Assembly (NCBI GenBank): GCA_963082875.1
Contig: OY720100.1
Location: 11,184,591-11,248,590, forward strand
Length of the DNA: 64,000 nucleotides
Reading direction: 5' to 3'
Source of the DNA: Corella eumyota
Taxonomy: Eukaryota > Chordata > Ascidiacea > Phlebobranchia > Corellidae
The notes beneath the pieces were generated by a model. It did not search any database. It worked only from the letters and a program-made list of their open reading frames with translations, and had not been told where the DNA came from. Positions within the stretch are counted from its first letter, which is position 1. Each line of letters opens with the position of its first letter. Below are positions 46,939 to 59,258 of the stretch, in pieces. The position numbers were made by a program, and so were the translations under genes.

Positions 46939-49900
46939 CTAACTAGACTTGGTCGGAGTGATTAATGTTACCCTATGTTAGATCGTGAAATCGACCTTCC
47001 AACATCAAAGATAAATTATAAAAAAAAAATAAAACTATATAACAATTATTCAAGTATAATTAACAAACAGAAAATTTTAAATTCGTTTTTAAAGTTTTTA
47101 TGTCATGATACACATATAGACAAAATTGAAAGAAATTATCTATTTTTTGTTTTTATTAAATTTCCAAACGAACTCACAACCCTTAAATCTCTTACTAAAT
47201 TTTACATTATCTTTATTATATGGAACTCAATTAATACTTATTGTTTTTTTCACTTTAACAGTTTCAAAATTTTGAAGGACTGCATAGTAAATATAATATA
47301 TTAAATTTATATATTTAGTAACATTAGCAAAACAAAAACTTAAAAAATGAGAACAAAAGTAAAAATTGTTGTGCTTTTTCAGATTTTAGAGAATAGGAAC
47401 ATAAAAAAACTAAACGAAATATTTTTTTGACTATAATTTATTTGCAAGTTTAAAATATATTTTTAAAAGTTATAGAGGAAAATTACAATAGTTCTAATTT
47501 TAAGATAAATAAATTACAAAACTAAAAACTATACAATGTAAACCAAAAAAAATTACAATTGGAAAGGTTACTTGCTGATAAACCTGTACAAAAATATACA
47601 TCTAGAAATGTTTAATCGTAAACCAATAAACTACCATAAACTTTAAAAGTAAACTTAACTTTTATGCCAACCTGAAGGTATTGATAGTTTTTAAGTTGTA
47701 TAGGTTCAAAGGCTGAATCTACTAGTTACGTGTTTTAATTTTTTTTTTTTTTCTGTGATTTTTTTACATTTTTGTTCTTAATTGCCTTTAATTTAGTAAA
47801 ATGTTATAATATTGACTTAAAAGTCGTTCAAAACTTAGATTAATTATCGTGATATCATAAATCTTGCAATTTTTTTTCTGAAAATCGAATGAGTTAGGGT
47901 TTCTGCTTGATTAGGGTTAGAATACCAGGGTTAGGCTTTCCATTAAAAATAAATCAAACATGCAAAAATTTTGATTTATAATTTGTTATAGAAACGCTTT
48001 GTTTGTTAGATGATTATCTTTGCTTATAAATTATTTTTATGTTATTATGCTATGTAAATATATACGTTAATATGTTTATTCAAAATTAATAACTGTTAGC
48101 AATGTTAAAATTATAACATTTTATTGATATGACGATTTAATAACTTGTATAATTTAGTGAGTACAAACTTTAAAAATTTGTAAATGTGAAGTTGTTAAAG
48201 TTGTATGAGTGCTTTAAAATTGATAACAAAAATATGTTTTGGATAAGCGTCTTCTGTCTATTTACCATTAATGTCGAAGGACTGACTTCACGGATCATTA
48301 TTAGCGTCGTCCGCCAGTTGGAACGAGTAGTACTAAAATGATTGCGGAAAGGGCGGAATGTACAAATCAGATTAGGGTAAGGTTATAAAAACTGCGCCTA
48401 TGTCGCATTTTATAAACTTGGCAGACGACGTTAATAGATTGGCATTTCTTGTGTTTGTTTAAAAGGAAGGTAATAAATATCTTATCCATACCTTATACCC
48501 AAACTACTTACCACTGTAGCAACAACTAAAACTTATCCGGTGTGCTCTTAACTTTACTGGATATTTTCTGTTAAAATTTGTAGTATAGAGTTAAATATGT
48601 TTATAAGCACTATGATGTTTTGTTAATGCGGAAGCTGAGGGACTAAAGGCTAAGCTAACCTTTTTTATGACTTGCTGAATTATTTTAACTTTCTTCTAGG
48701 ATCTGGGTTATTTGCAATATGTGGGGTCTGTAATTTTGTAACTAATATGCAGTTTGTTAACCTAGACCTGACTGTAAATTAACAATATCAGCCACATATA
48801 AAGAATTTTTTTTTAATCTTCCGCCTCCATATTTTAATTGCTTCTTGCTAAGGTCTTTTTTCTTCTGTTCTCTATTTTACTAACAGATCAAGTTTTACCA
48901 TTATATACTTTAGTTAAACTTTGTTACTTTTTTTCAGAATTAGATGTACATTTTTAAGGCAAAATTGTTATCATAAAAAAAGCAAAACAAAATTCAAGAA
49001 CATCCCATGGTTTTTAGTGGATTTGAAACAATTTTAAATATAAGGAAAAGGGGCCAGAGTTTTTTTCAACGGATAATACAGTAAGACAACTTGGAATTTA
49101 GATTTAAAACAATTTTAATTTTTGTTTCTTAATTTTAATTTTTTGTCTTTCACCATAGTTTGTATTAAAGATTTAAAATATTTAGTTAAATCAAAAATTT
49201 TTTCAACAGTTTTTTTTTAAATAGAAAAATTTGGATAAACAATTGCACTGCCTGGTAGAGAAGCAACTGTTGATAAAGAAAACTAAATAAACAATATATC
49301 AATATAATTAATATATTGTATCAAATCAAAAACGTACAAAAAAGGGTAAAAATATGTATTTCTAATAAAAAAATTGTGACTGTGCTTAACAGTTTTAGTC
49401 TTGCATCACTATTCAGTACACTCTGACAACTTTATAATTTAAAAATAAAATTTATTATTATATCTTAAAAAATGTCACATTATTTTGTATTTCACTAACA
49501 ATTTTAAAGATATAGGTTTATATAACAAAAAATAAGTAAAAGTACTTAACTATTTTTAAGGTCAAAGCAACATCAAATTTTGCACGAGATGTGGTGACAA
49601 TTACAACAACCCCCCCTCCCAAATTTGTAAGAACTGTCGATGCTTTGCTCTACTTAAATAACATAATTTGGTTTGGAATCCTATTTACATGTTGCATTTG
49701 AGACACTTTGGTCTTATGTTTTAATAAGTAAATATGTAATTGATAATATTTTGTTTCTTATTTAACATGCATGTTAAAATAAAATTAGCCGCTTTTGTGT
49801 GGTTCTTTTTGTATCGCCTGGTCATTTCAAGTTTTCTTCCTTTTTCTATACAGTCTTAGTCACATGATTTGTGTTTTGCCTTTTACTTTGTATCGTAATT

Positions 49901-52900
49901 TGGAATGATTTCAAAATTAAATTTTTTTAGTATGTCATATATTTTAGAATACGATTTGCCCCGTTCTGACAATTCTTAAATGGTCTTTAGTTAGTTTTTG
50001 TTAAAAATAATATCGATTTGTAAGTGTTAAGCCAGTATTGTTTTTGTTAATTGTTTTTCTTGTGTACTGATTTTGAATAAATTGTAAAAGTTTCTGATTG
50101 TTGTGTCAGTCCAGTTAGACAGTTGCAATTCCGGGCCTATTATCAACATTGTTTTTATATCATCTGGGATCTGTGATCAATGGGGTTCTGTTATTTTGTA
50201 ACCAATATGCTGTTTGCTAATCTAGACCTGACTATAAATTAACAATATCAGCCACATATAAAGAATTTTTTTTTTTTATAATGCGATACAAAAAGGAACG
50301 CACAAAAAGGAATGCACAAAAGCAGCTAATGGTGTCCAACTGAGTGTAAAATTGCATTTAAAATTTATGGAAAATATAAATTGGTTTTTTATATAAATGG
50401 ACTTAACATTTGGACATATTTATAGTAGTAACCTTGTTAAATATGGCACTTACAATAAAAAGTAGTTTAAAGTTAACCCATTTTTATTTTAACATGCATG
50501 TTAAATAAGAACTAAAATATTATCAAATTATATTTACTTATTAAAAACATAAGACCAAAGTGTCTTAAATGTAACATGTTAATAGTATTTCAAACATTAT
50601 TATGATATTTAAGTAGAGCAAAGCATCTACAGTTCTTACAAATTTTGGGGGAAGGGGGGGGAGGGAGATTGTTGTAATTGTCACCACATCTTGTGCAAAA
50701 TTTAATGTTGTTTTGACCTTAAAAATGGTTAGATACTTTTACTTATATTTTGTATAAATAAACCTATATCTTTAAAATTGTTATTAAAATACAAAATAAT
50801 GTGACATTTTTTAAGATATAATAATAAATTTTTTTTTAAATTATAAAGTTGTCAGAGTGTACTGAATAGTGATGCAAGACTAAAACTGTTAAGCACAGTC
50901 AAAATATTTTTATTAGAAATACATATTTTTACCTATTTTGTATGTTTTTGCTTTGATTTGATTCATTATATCGATTATATTGTTTATTTTGTATTCTTTA
51001 TCAAGAGTTGCTTCTCTACCAGGCAGTGCTTCTTTATCCAAATTTTTCTATTTAAAAAAATAACTGTTAAAAAAAAATATTGATTTAACTGAATATTTCA
51101 AATTTTAAATACAAACTATGATAAAAGACAAAAAATTAAAATTTAGAAACAGGAATTAAAATTTTTTAAACCTAAATTCCAAGTTGTCTTACTGTATTTT
51201 TCTTTAAAAAAGCCCTGCTCATTTTTCTTATCTTCCCAATTGTTTCAAATCCACTAAAAACCATGAGATGTTCTTGAATTTTGTTTTGCCATTTTTTAGT
51301 ATACCAATTTTGCCTTGAAAATGTAAATCTAGTTTTGAAAAAAAGTAACAAAGTTTAACTAAAGTATGTAATGGTAAAACTTGATCTGTTAGTACAATAG
51401 GGAGCAGAAGGAAAGACCTTAGCGAAAAGAAGCAATTAAAATATGAAAGCTGAATTGTTATTTTATCAGGGTAGGTTAACAAACTGCATATTGGCTACAA
51501 ACTAACAGGCCCCGCATATTGCAAATACCCCAGACCCTAGGAAAAAAAAAAATGCAGCAAGTCATAAAAAAGGGTTAGCTCAGCCTTTAGTCCTTCAGCT
51601 TCCGCATTAACAAAACATCTTAGTGCCTATGAACATATTGAACTCTATATTACAAATTTTAACAGAAAATTTCCAGTTAAAAGCACACCAGATAAGTTTT
51701 ATTTATTGCTACAGTGGTTGTAAGTAATTTAGGGATGAAATATTTTATTACCTTGACGAGGGTGACTGTTAACTGTTGTCCTTTTAAACAAACACAAGAA
51801 ATTCCAATCTGAATATTAAACCACTATTATGTTTTAATATACAAGTTACTGGAAAGGTTAGCATTGTTTAATCTTTATTCTTATTTCGGTTGTTTTTGTA
51901 ACAAAGGGTTTTTGACAAAAAGTTTTGCCAAAAATAAACTACTTCTTATATAGGCTATACATAGAAACCCACTTTTCTTTTGCCAAATTAAATAAATTCT
52001 ACTGCTGTATTACAGTAGCACCACCGTTAAATAAGGCGGTAAAAACTCCCACAAAGTCAAAAACCAATTAATTGGCGGACGAAGCTAATATAGCCTCACC
52101 ATGGCTGTCTTAGACATTCAATCCCCAAACAAAACCAAACGTTTTGTAACATTCAGACATTGTCGATTAGATTAAAAAGTATTTAGACTCCTGATAGTAT
52201 AAAAAAAATTTAAAACTATTTGGAAGCTGTATTAGCGTCGTCCGCCAAGTTTATAAAAAGCAAAATGGGCGAAATTTTTATACTCTTACCTTAATCTTCT
52301 TTTGTACATTCCGCTCTTTCCGCATCCATTATAGTTCTACTCGTTTCAACTGGCGGACGACGCTAATAGAGATCATTGAAGTCAGCCCTCCGACATTAAT
52401 GGTAAATTTACAGAAAACGCTTATCCAAAACTAATTTTTGTTCTCAATTTTTATGCACTCGTTCAACTTTTACAACTTAACATTTACAATTTTTTTAAGT
52501 TTTCAATACGTACTTACTAAATTATACAAATTATTAAATCGTCATGTCAATAAAATGATATAGTTTTAACATTGTTAACAGTTATTATTAATGAATAAAC
52601 ATATTAACGTAAAAATTTACATAGCATAATAACATAATATGAATTATTATCAAGGATAATGTTTAAATTGTAATTATCTAACAAACAAAGCGTTTCTATA
52701 ACAATTTATAAATCAAAATTTTTGCATGTTTGATTTATTTTTAATGGAAAACCTAACCCTGATTTTCTAACCCTAATCAAGCAGAAACCCTAACTCATTC
52801 GATTTTCAGAAAAAATTGCAAAATTTATGAAATCACGATAAATTATCTAAATTTTAAACGACTTCAAATTTCATATTATAACATTTTATTTAATTAATAG

Positions 52901-54484
52901 CAACTAAGAACAAAAATGTGAAAAGATGTTACAGAAAAAAATATTAACACTTAACTAGTAGATTCAGTCTTTAAACCTATATAATTTAAAAACTATCAAT
53001 ACCTTGATGTTGGCATAAAAGGGAAGTTTACTTTTTAAGTTTTGGTAGTTAATTGATTTACAATTTACCTTTTTTTGTCGCACACGCGCAATAAATAAAC
53101 CGCTATTTTTTATATAATCCTTTTCTAGATATATATTTTTGTACGGGTTCATCAGCAAGCAACCTTTTCAATTATAATTTTTTTGGTTAACATTGTATAG
53201 TTTTTAGTTTTGTAATTTATTTATCTTAAAATTAGCACTATTGTAATTTTCCTTTATAACTTTTGAAAAAATATTTTAAACTCGCAAATAAATTATGGTC
53301 AGAAAAATATGTTGTTTAATTTTTTAAGTTCCTATTCTCTAAAATCCAAACAAGCACAACAATTTTTCTTTTTGTTCCCATTTATTATTGCATGTATTGT
53401 TATCTTTTCACCTTATTTCACTCGTGTGAACTTATATATTTTCTTACACTTTGATGTGTTCGATTATTATGTAATATTGTTATGTGATATTTTCTTTTTT
53501 GACGTCTTATCCACGTCATACTGTTTGCTGCATGTTCACAGTGTATATTGGTTTCGATTTTGATATAATGTATTTTGTTTATTATGAAATGACTTCGTAT
53601 ATTTTGTTGTTTACTTGGTCATTTGGGGCCGGAATGTTAAGTCCAATTATATGAAAAACTAGCAATTTATATTTTACATTAATTTTAAATGCAATTTTAC
53701 ACTCAGTTCGACACCATTAGCTGTTTTTGTGCGTTTTTTTTGTATCACCTTATCGCCTGGTCATTTCAAGTTTTCTCCCGTTCTTAGTCACGTGATTTGA
53801 GTTTCGCCTTTTTAGTCTTTCACTTTGTATCGTAACTTGGAATGATTTCGAAATTATTTTTTTTAGTACGTCATATATTTTAGATTACGATTCTCCCTGT
53901 TCCAACTATTCATTAATAGTCTTTAGTTAGTTTTTTTAAAAGTATTATCGATTTGTAAATGTTAAGCAAGTATTGTTTTTGTTAATTGTTTTTCTTGTGT
54001 ACTGATTTTGAATACATTGTAAAAGTTTTTAATTGTTGTGTCAGTCGAGTTAGACAGTTGCTATTCGATGCCCATTATCGGCATTATTTTCATATTAACT
54101 GGGATCTATCTGTGATCAAGGGGGGTATTTTATTCTCCGATTAACCAATTGTTGATCATGTTGGGTAAAATTAAATAAACCCTACACCAATAAATTATAA
54201 ATACATTAAATATATAAAATCAAGTATTTTTTAGCCTTGCAATATTTTTTTAAGGTGTTGATTCTAGATAAAAAATTCTAATAGAAGTCGTTTAAGACAG
54301 ACCATTTAAAATAAAAATTTACATACCTTGTTTGTTTTATAGATGCTAACCATAATAAACAGAACTGTCAATAAGCATATGATGCCAATATTCTGGCTCC
54401 ATATTTAATGTTACGTTATAATCTACTAGAGTGACGTCATTTGCCGTTTTTATAAGAACAAAATTTCAAACTAAGATTGCAGAC
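46939..54484. repeat. Macrosatellite unit 4
   Basis: Fourth unit, ~7.55 kb, longer because its right arm keeps about 150 bp (around 52,722-52,880) that match the left arms but are missing from the right arms of units 1-3. It also has its own differences, such as a duplicated AAAAAGGAA(C/T)GCACA near 50,290-50,315. Left half nearly identical to unit 3, right half more diverged. Confidence 0.9.
52722..52880. repeat. Ancestral right-arm segment retained only in unit 4
   Basis: Complementary to the left-arm stretch around 25,640-25,810 (contains CCCTAATCAAGCAGAAACCC). Units 1-3 lack it: there the flanks join directly (for example near 30,565). This shows that the palindrome was once more complete and that units 1-3 share a deletion. 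Confidence 0.75.
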
Positions 54485-56509
54485 TAACTAGACTTGGTCG
54501 GAGTGATTAATGTTACCCTATGTTAGATCGTGAAATCGACCTTCCAACATCAAAGATAAATTATAAAAAAAAAAATAAAACTATATAACAATTATTCAAG
54601 TATAATTAACAAACAGAAATTTTAAATTCGTTTTTAAAGTTTTTATGTCATGATACACATATAGACAAAATTTGAAAGAAATTATCTATTTTTTGTTTTT
54701 ACTAAATTTCCAAACGAACTCACAACCCTTAAATCTCTTACTAAATTTTACATTATCTTTATTATATGGAACTCAATTAATACTTATTGTTTTTTTCACT
54801 TTAACAGTTTTAAAATTTTGAAGGACTGCATAGTAAATATAATATATTAAATTTATATATTTAGTAACATTAGCAAAACAAAAACTTAAAAAATGAGAAC
54901 AAAAGTAAAAATTGTTGTGCTTTTTTAGATTTTAGAGAATAGGAACATAAAAAAACTAAACGAAATATTTTTCTGACTATAATTTATTTGCAAGTTTAAA
55001 ATATATTTTCAATAGTTTTAATTTTAAGATAAATAAATTACAAAACTAAAAACTATACAATGTAAACCAAAAAAAATTACATTTGGAAAGGTTACTTGCT
55101 GATAAACCTGTACAAAAATATACATCTAGAAATGTTTAATTGTAAACCAATAAACTACCATAAACTTAAAAAGTAAACTTAACTTTTATGCCAACCTGAA
55201 GGTATTGATAGTTTTTAAGTTGTATAGGTTCAAAGGCTGAATCTACTAGTTACGTGTTTTAATTTTTTTTTCTGAGATTTTTTTTACATTTTTGTTCTTA
55301 GTTGCCTTTAATTTAGTGAAATGTTATAATATTACTTTAAAGTCGTTTAAAACTTAGATTAATTATCGTGATATCATAAATCTTGCAATTTTTTTCGCAA
55401 AATCGAATGAGTTAGGGTTTCTGTTTGATTAGGGTTAGAAAACAAGGGTTAGGCTTTCCATTAAAAATAAATCAAACATGCAAAAATTTTGATTTATAAA
55501 TTGTTATAGAAACGTTTTATTTGTTAGATGATCGCAATTTAAACATTATGTTTGCTAATAATTTTTTTTATGTTACTTTGCTATGTAAATACATATGTTA
55601 ATGTGTTTATTCATTATTAATAACTGTTAGCAATGTTAAAATTATACCATTTTATTGATATGACGATTTAATAAATTGTATAATTTAGTAAGTACGTATT
55701 TTAAACTTTAAAAATTTGTAAATGTTAAGTTGTCAAAGTTATATGAATGCTTTAAAATTGATAACAAAAATTAGTTTTGGATAAGCGTTTTCTGTCTATT
55801 TACCATTAATGTCGGAGGGCTGACTTCACGGATCTCTATTAGCCTCGTCCGTCCGTCAGTTGAAACGAGTAGTATTATAATGAATGCGGAAAGGGTAGAA
55901 AGTACAAAAGAAGATTTAGGTAAGGTTTTAAAAAATTGCGCCCATGTCACATTTTATAAACTTGGCAGACGACGCTTATAGATTGAAACTTCTTGTGTTT
56001 GTTTAAAAGGACATAAATATCTTACCCATATCTTATTCCCAAATTACTTACAACCACTGTAGCAACAAATAATACTTATCCTGTGTTTTCTTAAGTGGAT
56101 ATTTTTTTTTAAATTTGTAATATAGAGTTTAATATGTTTATAAGCACTATGGTATTTTGTTAATGCGGGAGCTGTGAGACTAAAGGCTGAGCTAACCCTT
56201 TTTTATGACTTGCTGCATTATTTTAACTTTTCCCTAGGGTCTGGGTTATTCGCAATATGTGGGGTCTGTAATTTTGTAACTAATATGCAGTTTGTTAACC
56301 TAGACCTGACTATAAATTAACAATATCAGCCACATATAAAGATTTTTTTTTAATCTTAAGCTTCCATATTTTAATTCCTTCTTCTTGCTAAGGTCATTTC
56401 TTATGTTCTCTAAGTTTTACCATTACATACTTTAGTTAAACTTTGTTACTTTTTTTCAGAATTAGATATACATTTTTAAGGAAAATTGTTATACAAAAAA
56501 AAGTAAAAG
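54485..56509. repeat. Macrosatellite unit 5, left part (diverged, truncated)
   Basis: Starts with the SINE tail and follows the left arm, but with more differences and small gaps than in units 2-4. It is cut by the insertion at 56,510 and resumes at 57,964. The right arm is absent. Confidence 0.85.
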
Positions 56510-57963
56510 GGCAATTCTTCAGTAACGGAATTACAATTACTGTGGTTTACAAACTTATATTTATTTTTTTTAATCAAATTTAAATTATTCTTTGAGTTAA
56601 AACAACCCATATATTGCAATTCCAAATTTTTAGAAAATTAACTTAAATTAAACATGTGTAAATAATTGTTCTTATTAAAAACAACAAAAAAATACCAAAT
56701 TTCTTCAGTTGGAGTTTAAAAAATATTAATATATTGACAAGATAACTTAAAAAAACCTCATAACGGAATTACATTTTAAGTAACAGAATGACACTGTCTA
56801 ATTTTGGCATGTAACTTTAGTCTTAAATTTACTCAATTTCAGGTAAAATAAAAAAAAATAGTTTCAGGTACTGTTAAAATAAGAAACAAACCTAACTAAA
56901 AACTCTTAAAAAAATGTAGGTAACAGAATTACAAAACTAAAAACTATTAGTTATTTTTTGAAATAAGCTCTCAAACAGAACAAAACAAACCCAATTTTAA
57001 AAACTGTAACTACCATTTTAACAAAAACTATAAACATAACTGCAAAGACAAAATTAACAAACAAAACATGTTTAAAATTCTAAATGGCTAAATTCTAAAT
57101 TAGTAATAAAATTGATGTCACAGAAACAATTTGTTAGACCCAAATAAAATGGATAATTATGCATAAACAACATTTCTAGTGGGTAATTTGCTTAAAATAT
57201 TTTGTAGATATGCCAAATATTTGTTAAAAATCAACTTGTTAGCTATGAATGTTTTTATTTAATTTTATTTAGTAATATATGTACCCATAAAACAAATTAA
57301 TAAATTTCATAACTACCTTCTCACAAAACTTAAAAAAATGGATATTATATTACAATGCCATTCTATTTTTTTACTAATAAAAATAATTATAATATTTTAA
57401 ATCATTTAAACCAGGCAAAATAAGCATTTCTACAAAATCCCTGATGTTGTAATTCCAATTATTATAGATAAAATTGATGAGAAATATTAAAATTTAGTTT
57501 TTAGTTATTGTACTTAATAACTAAAATCAGAGAATTAAAAATATTAAAAGTTGTATTGGATTAAATTTCAAGTTATAAAACTTTTTGTGTAATTTCGGTA
57601 ACGGAATTACCCATATTTTTACAAGTTAAAAACATAAAAGTTGCTGATATTTGACTTGTAATATAGAATTTGTTGTTTAATTTATGTTAAGCATATGTTT
57701 AAACCTCTTATACTAACACATTACAAATCTGCTGTAATCTGTTTTGTAACTTTTATATTAACTTAAAATTATTGCTTAAAATCAGCATAAAAGTGCAAAC
57801 AAATTTGTACATTTTAAGTTAAAAATCGCTTATAAAAAATTACTTGCCTAAATTTTTTTACATTTAAACCATAAATATCAAAACCAAGGAAACAGGTAAG
57901 TTAATTAAACAAATATTTTAAGTTAATTTTTTTTTAAAATCCACTTTCCCAATAAGAATTGCC
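56510..57963. mobile_element. Non-autonomous DNA element, 1.45 kb, 10-bp TIRs
   Basis: Interrupts array unit 5 at a point that is continuous in units 1-4 (34,205 region). Ends are GGCAATTCTT and AAGAATTGCC, perfect inverted repeats, with A-rich flanks allowing a short AAAA target duplication. The interior is AT-rich, has no long frame, and carries repeated words GTAACGGAATTAC or GTAACAGAATTAC near 56,522, 56,761, 56,930 and 57,598, plus related partial copies. Superfamily not assigned. Confidence 0.75.
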
Positions 57964-58345
57964 AAAAACAAAATTCAAGAACATCCCATGGTTTTTAGTG
58001 GATTTGAAACAATTTTAAATATAAGAAAAAGGGGCCCGGAGTTTTTTTCAACGGATAATACAGTAAGACAACTTGGAATTTAGGTTTAAAACAATTTTAA
58101 TTTTTGTTTCTTAATTTTAATTTTTTGTCTTTTACCATAGTTTGTATTAAAAATTTAAAATATTTAGTTAAATCAATAATTTTTTCAACAGTTTTTTTTT
58201 TAAATAGAAAAATTTGGATAAAGAAGCACTGCCTGGTAGGGAAGCAACTCTTGATGAGGAAAACAAAATAAACAATAAAATAATATATTAATTGTTTTAA
58301 ATCAAAAATAAACAAAAAAAAGGAAAAATATGTATTTCTAATAAC
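57964..58345. repeat. Macrosatellite unit 5, right part and array end
   Basis: Continues the left-arm sequence (matches 34,213-34,600) and stops matching just after GTATTTCTAATA. This is the right edge of the array. A 72-codon frame here is a repeat shadow. Confidence 0.85.
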
Positions 58346-59258
58346 AACTTTTAAATATTATTAAACAAACACCTATTAACTAGTAATTAGTGATAATCAA
58401 ATTTTGTAAATAGGAGGCCGCATTATGATATTATACAGCATACTAAAATTTGAATTTTAAACTCTAAGAAACAAAAGTTATCTTCTTTTAAAATTGGGAC
58501 TAATAAGAATAAAAATAATAATAATAATAAATACACTGACAATAATTATATGTTTCGAAATCTAAGATTTCGAACCATAAAAATATTTGATTGGGGATAA
58601 AAATGCAATGGATTTTTTCTATATAAAAACTAGCACGTAATAAGGTAAACTACATTTTTTTGTTAAATATAATATGGCTTGATATCATTCCAATTTGTTT
58701 AAATAGTGAAATGTTAAAATAATTTATAACCTAAAGACAATCTTTAAATTTTATTAAACAAACACAAGCAATTATTAATAAGTGACATTTAAATTTAGAA
58801 AATAAAAGGTTCGGAACACCATATAATTAAAAACAGCAGATTAAAAGTTCACAACTTTATTTACTTACAAACAATAAGTAACTCAATATTTGGATAGGTA
58901 GGAAAAAAATAAATACATTTACAATAACAAAATGATTTTTTTTCAAATACATAATTGGAAAAAACACATTTTTTTTTCTTAACAGGTTTTGTATTTTTTT
59001 AACATCACATATGTTAAATATAATCCAGATACACACAAAAATAGAATTTTTTTAAAAGTCATCACTTTATGCAACTATTCCTATGTGTCCTCAGCATTTT
59101 AAATAAGACATCATTTTGTGACATCACAAACAGGTTACAGATCGTAGGTCACCATTGGGATATTTATGACATCATAAGCACAGTGTTTGTTTCTTACCAA
59201 AAAAAAGGCAACACTTTTTGGTGTTAAAATTAGTCAAATCCCTTCAATTTTTTTTGTT
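58346..59258. other. Intergenic and 3' UTR of SPRYD3
   Basis: AT-rich, with no gene recognised. It includes the 3' UTR of the gene ending at 59,259; a possible AATAAA poly(A) signal on the minus strand lies at 58,856-58,861. Confidence 0.5.

Noticed and set aside
24745-58345. A CRISPR array or a single large transposon
   Set aside because: Units are 7.4 kb without short repeat-spacer order; there are no transposase frames and no unit-end inverted repeats with target duplications.
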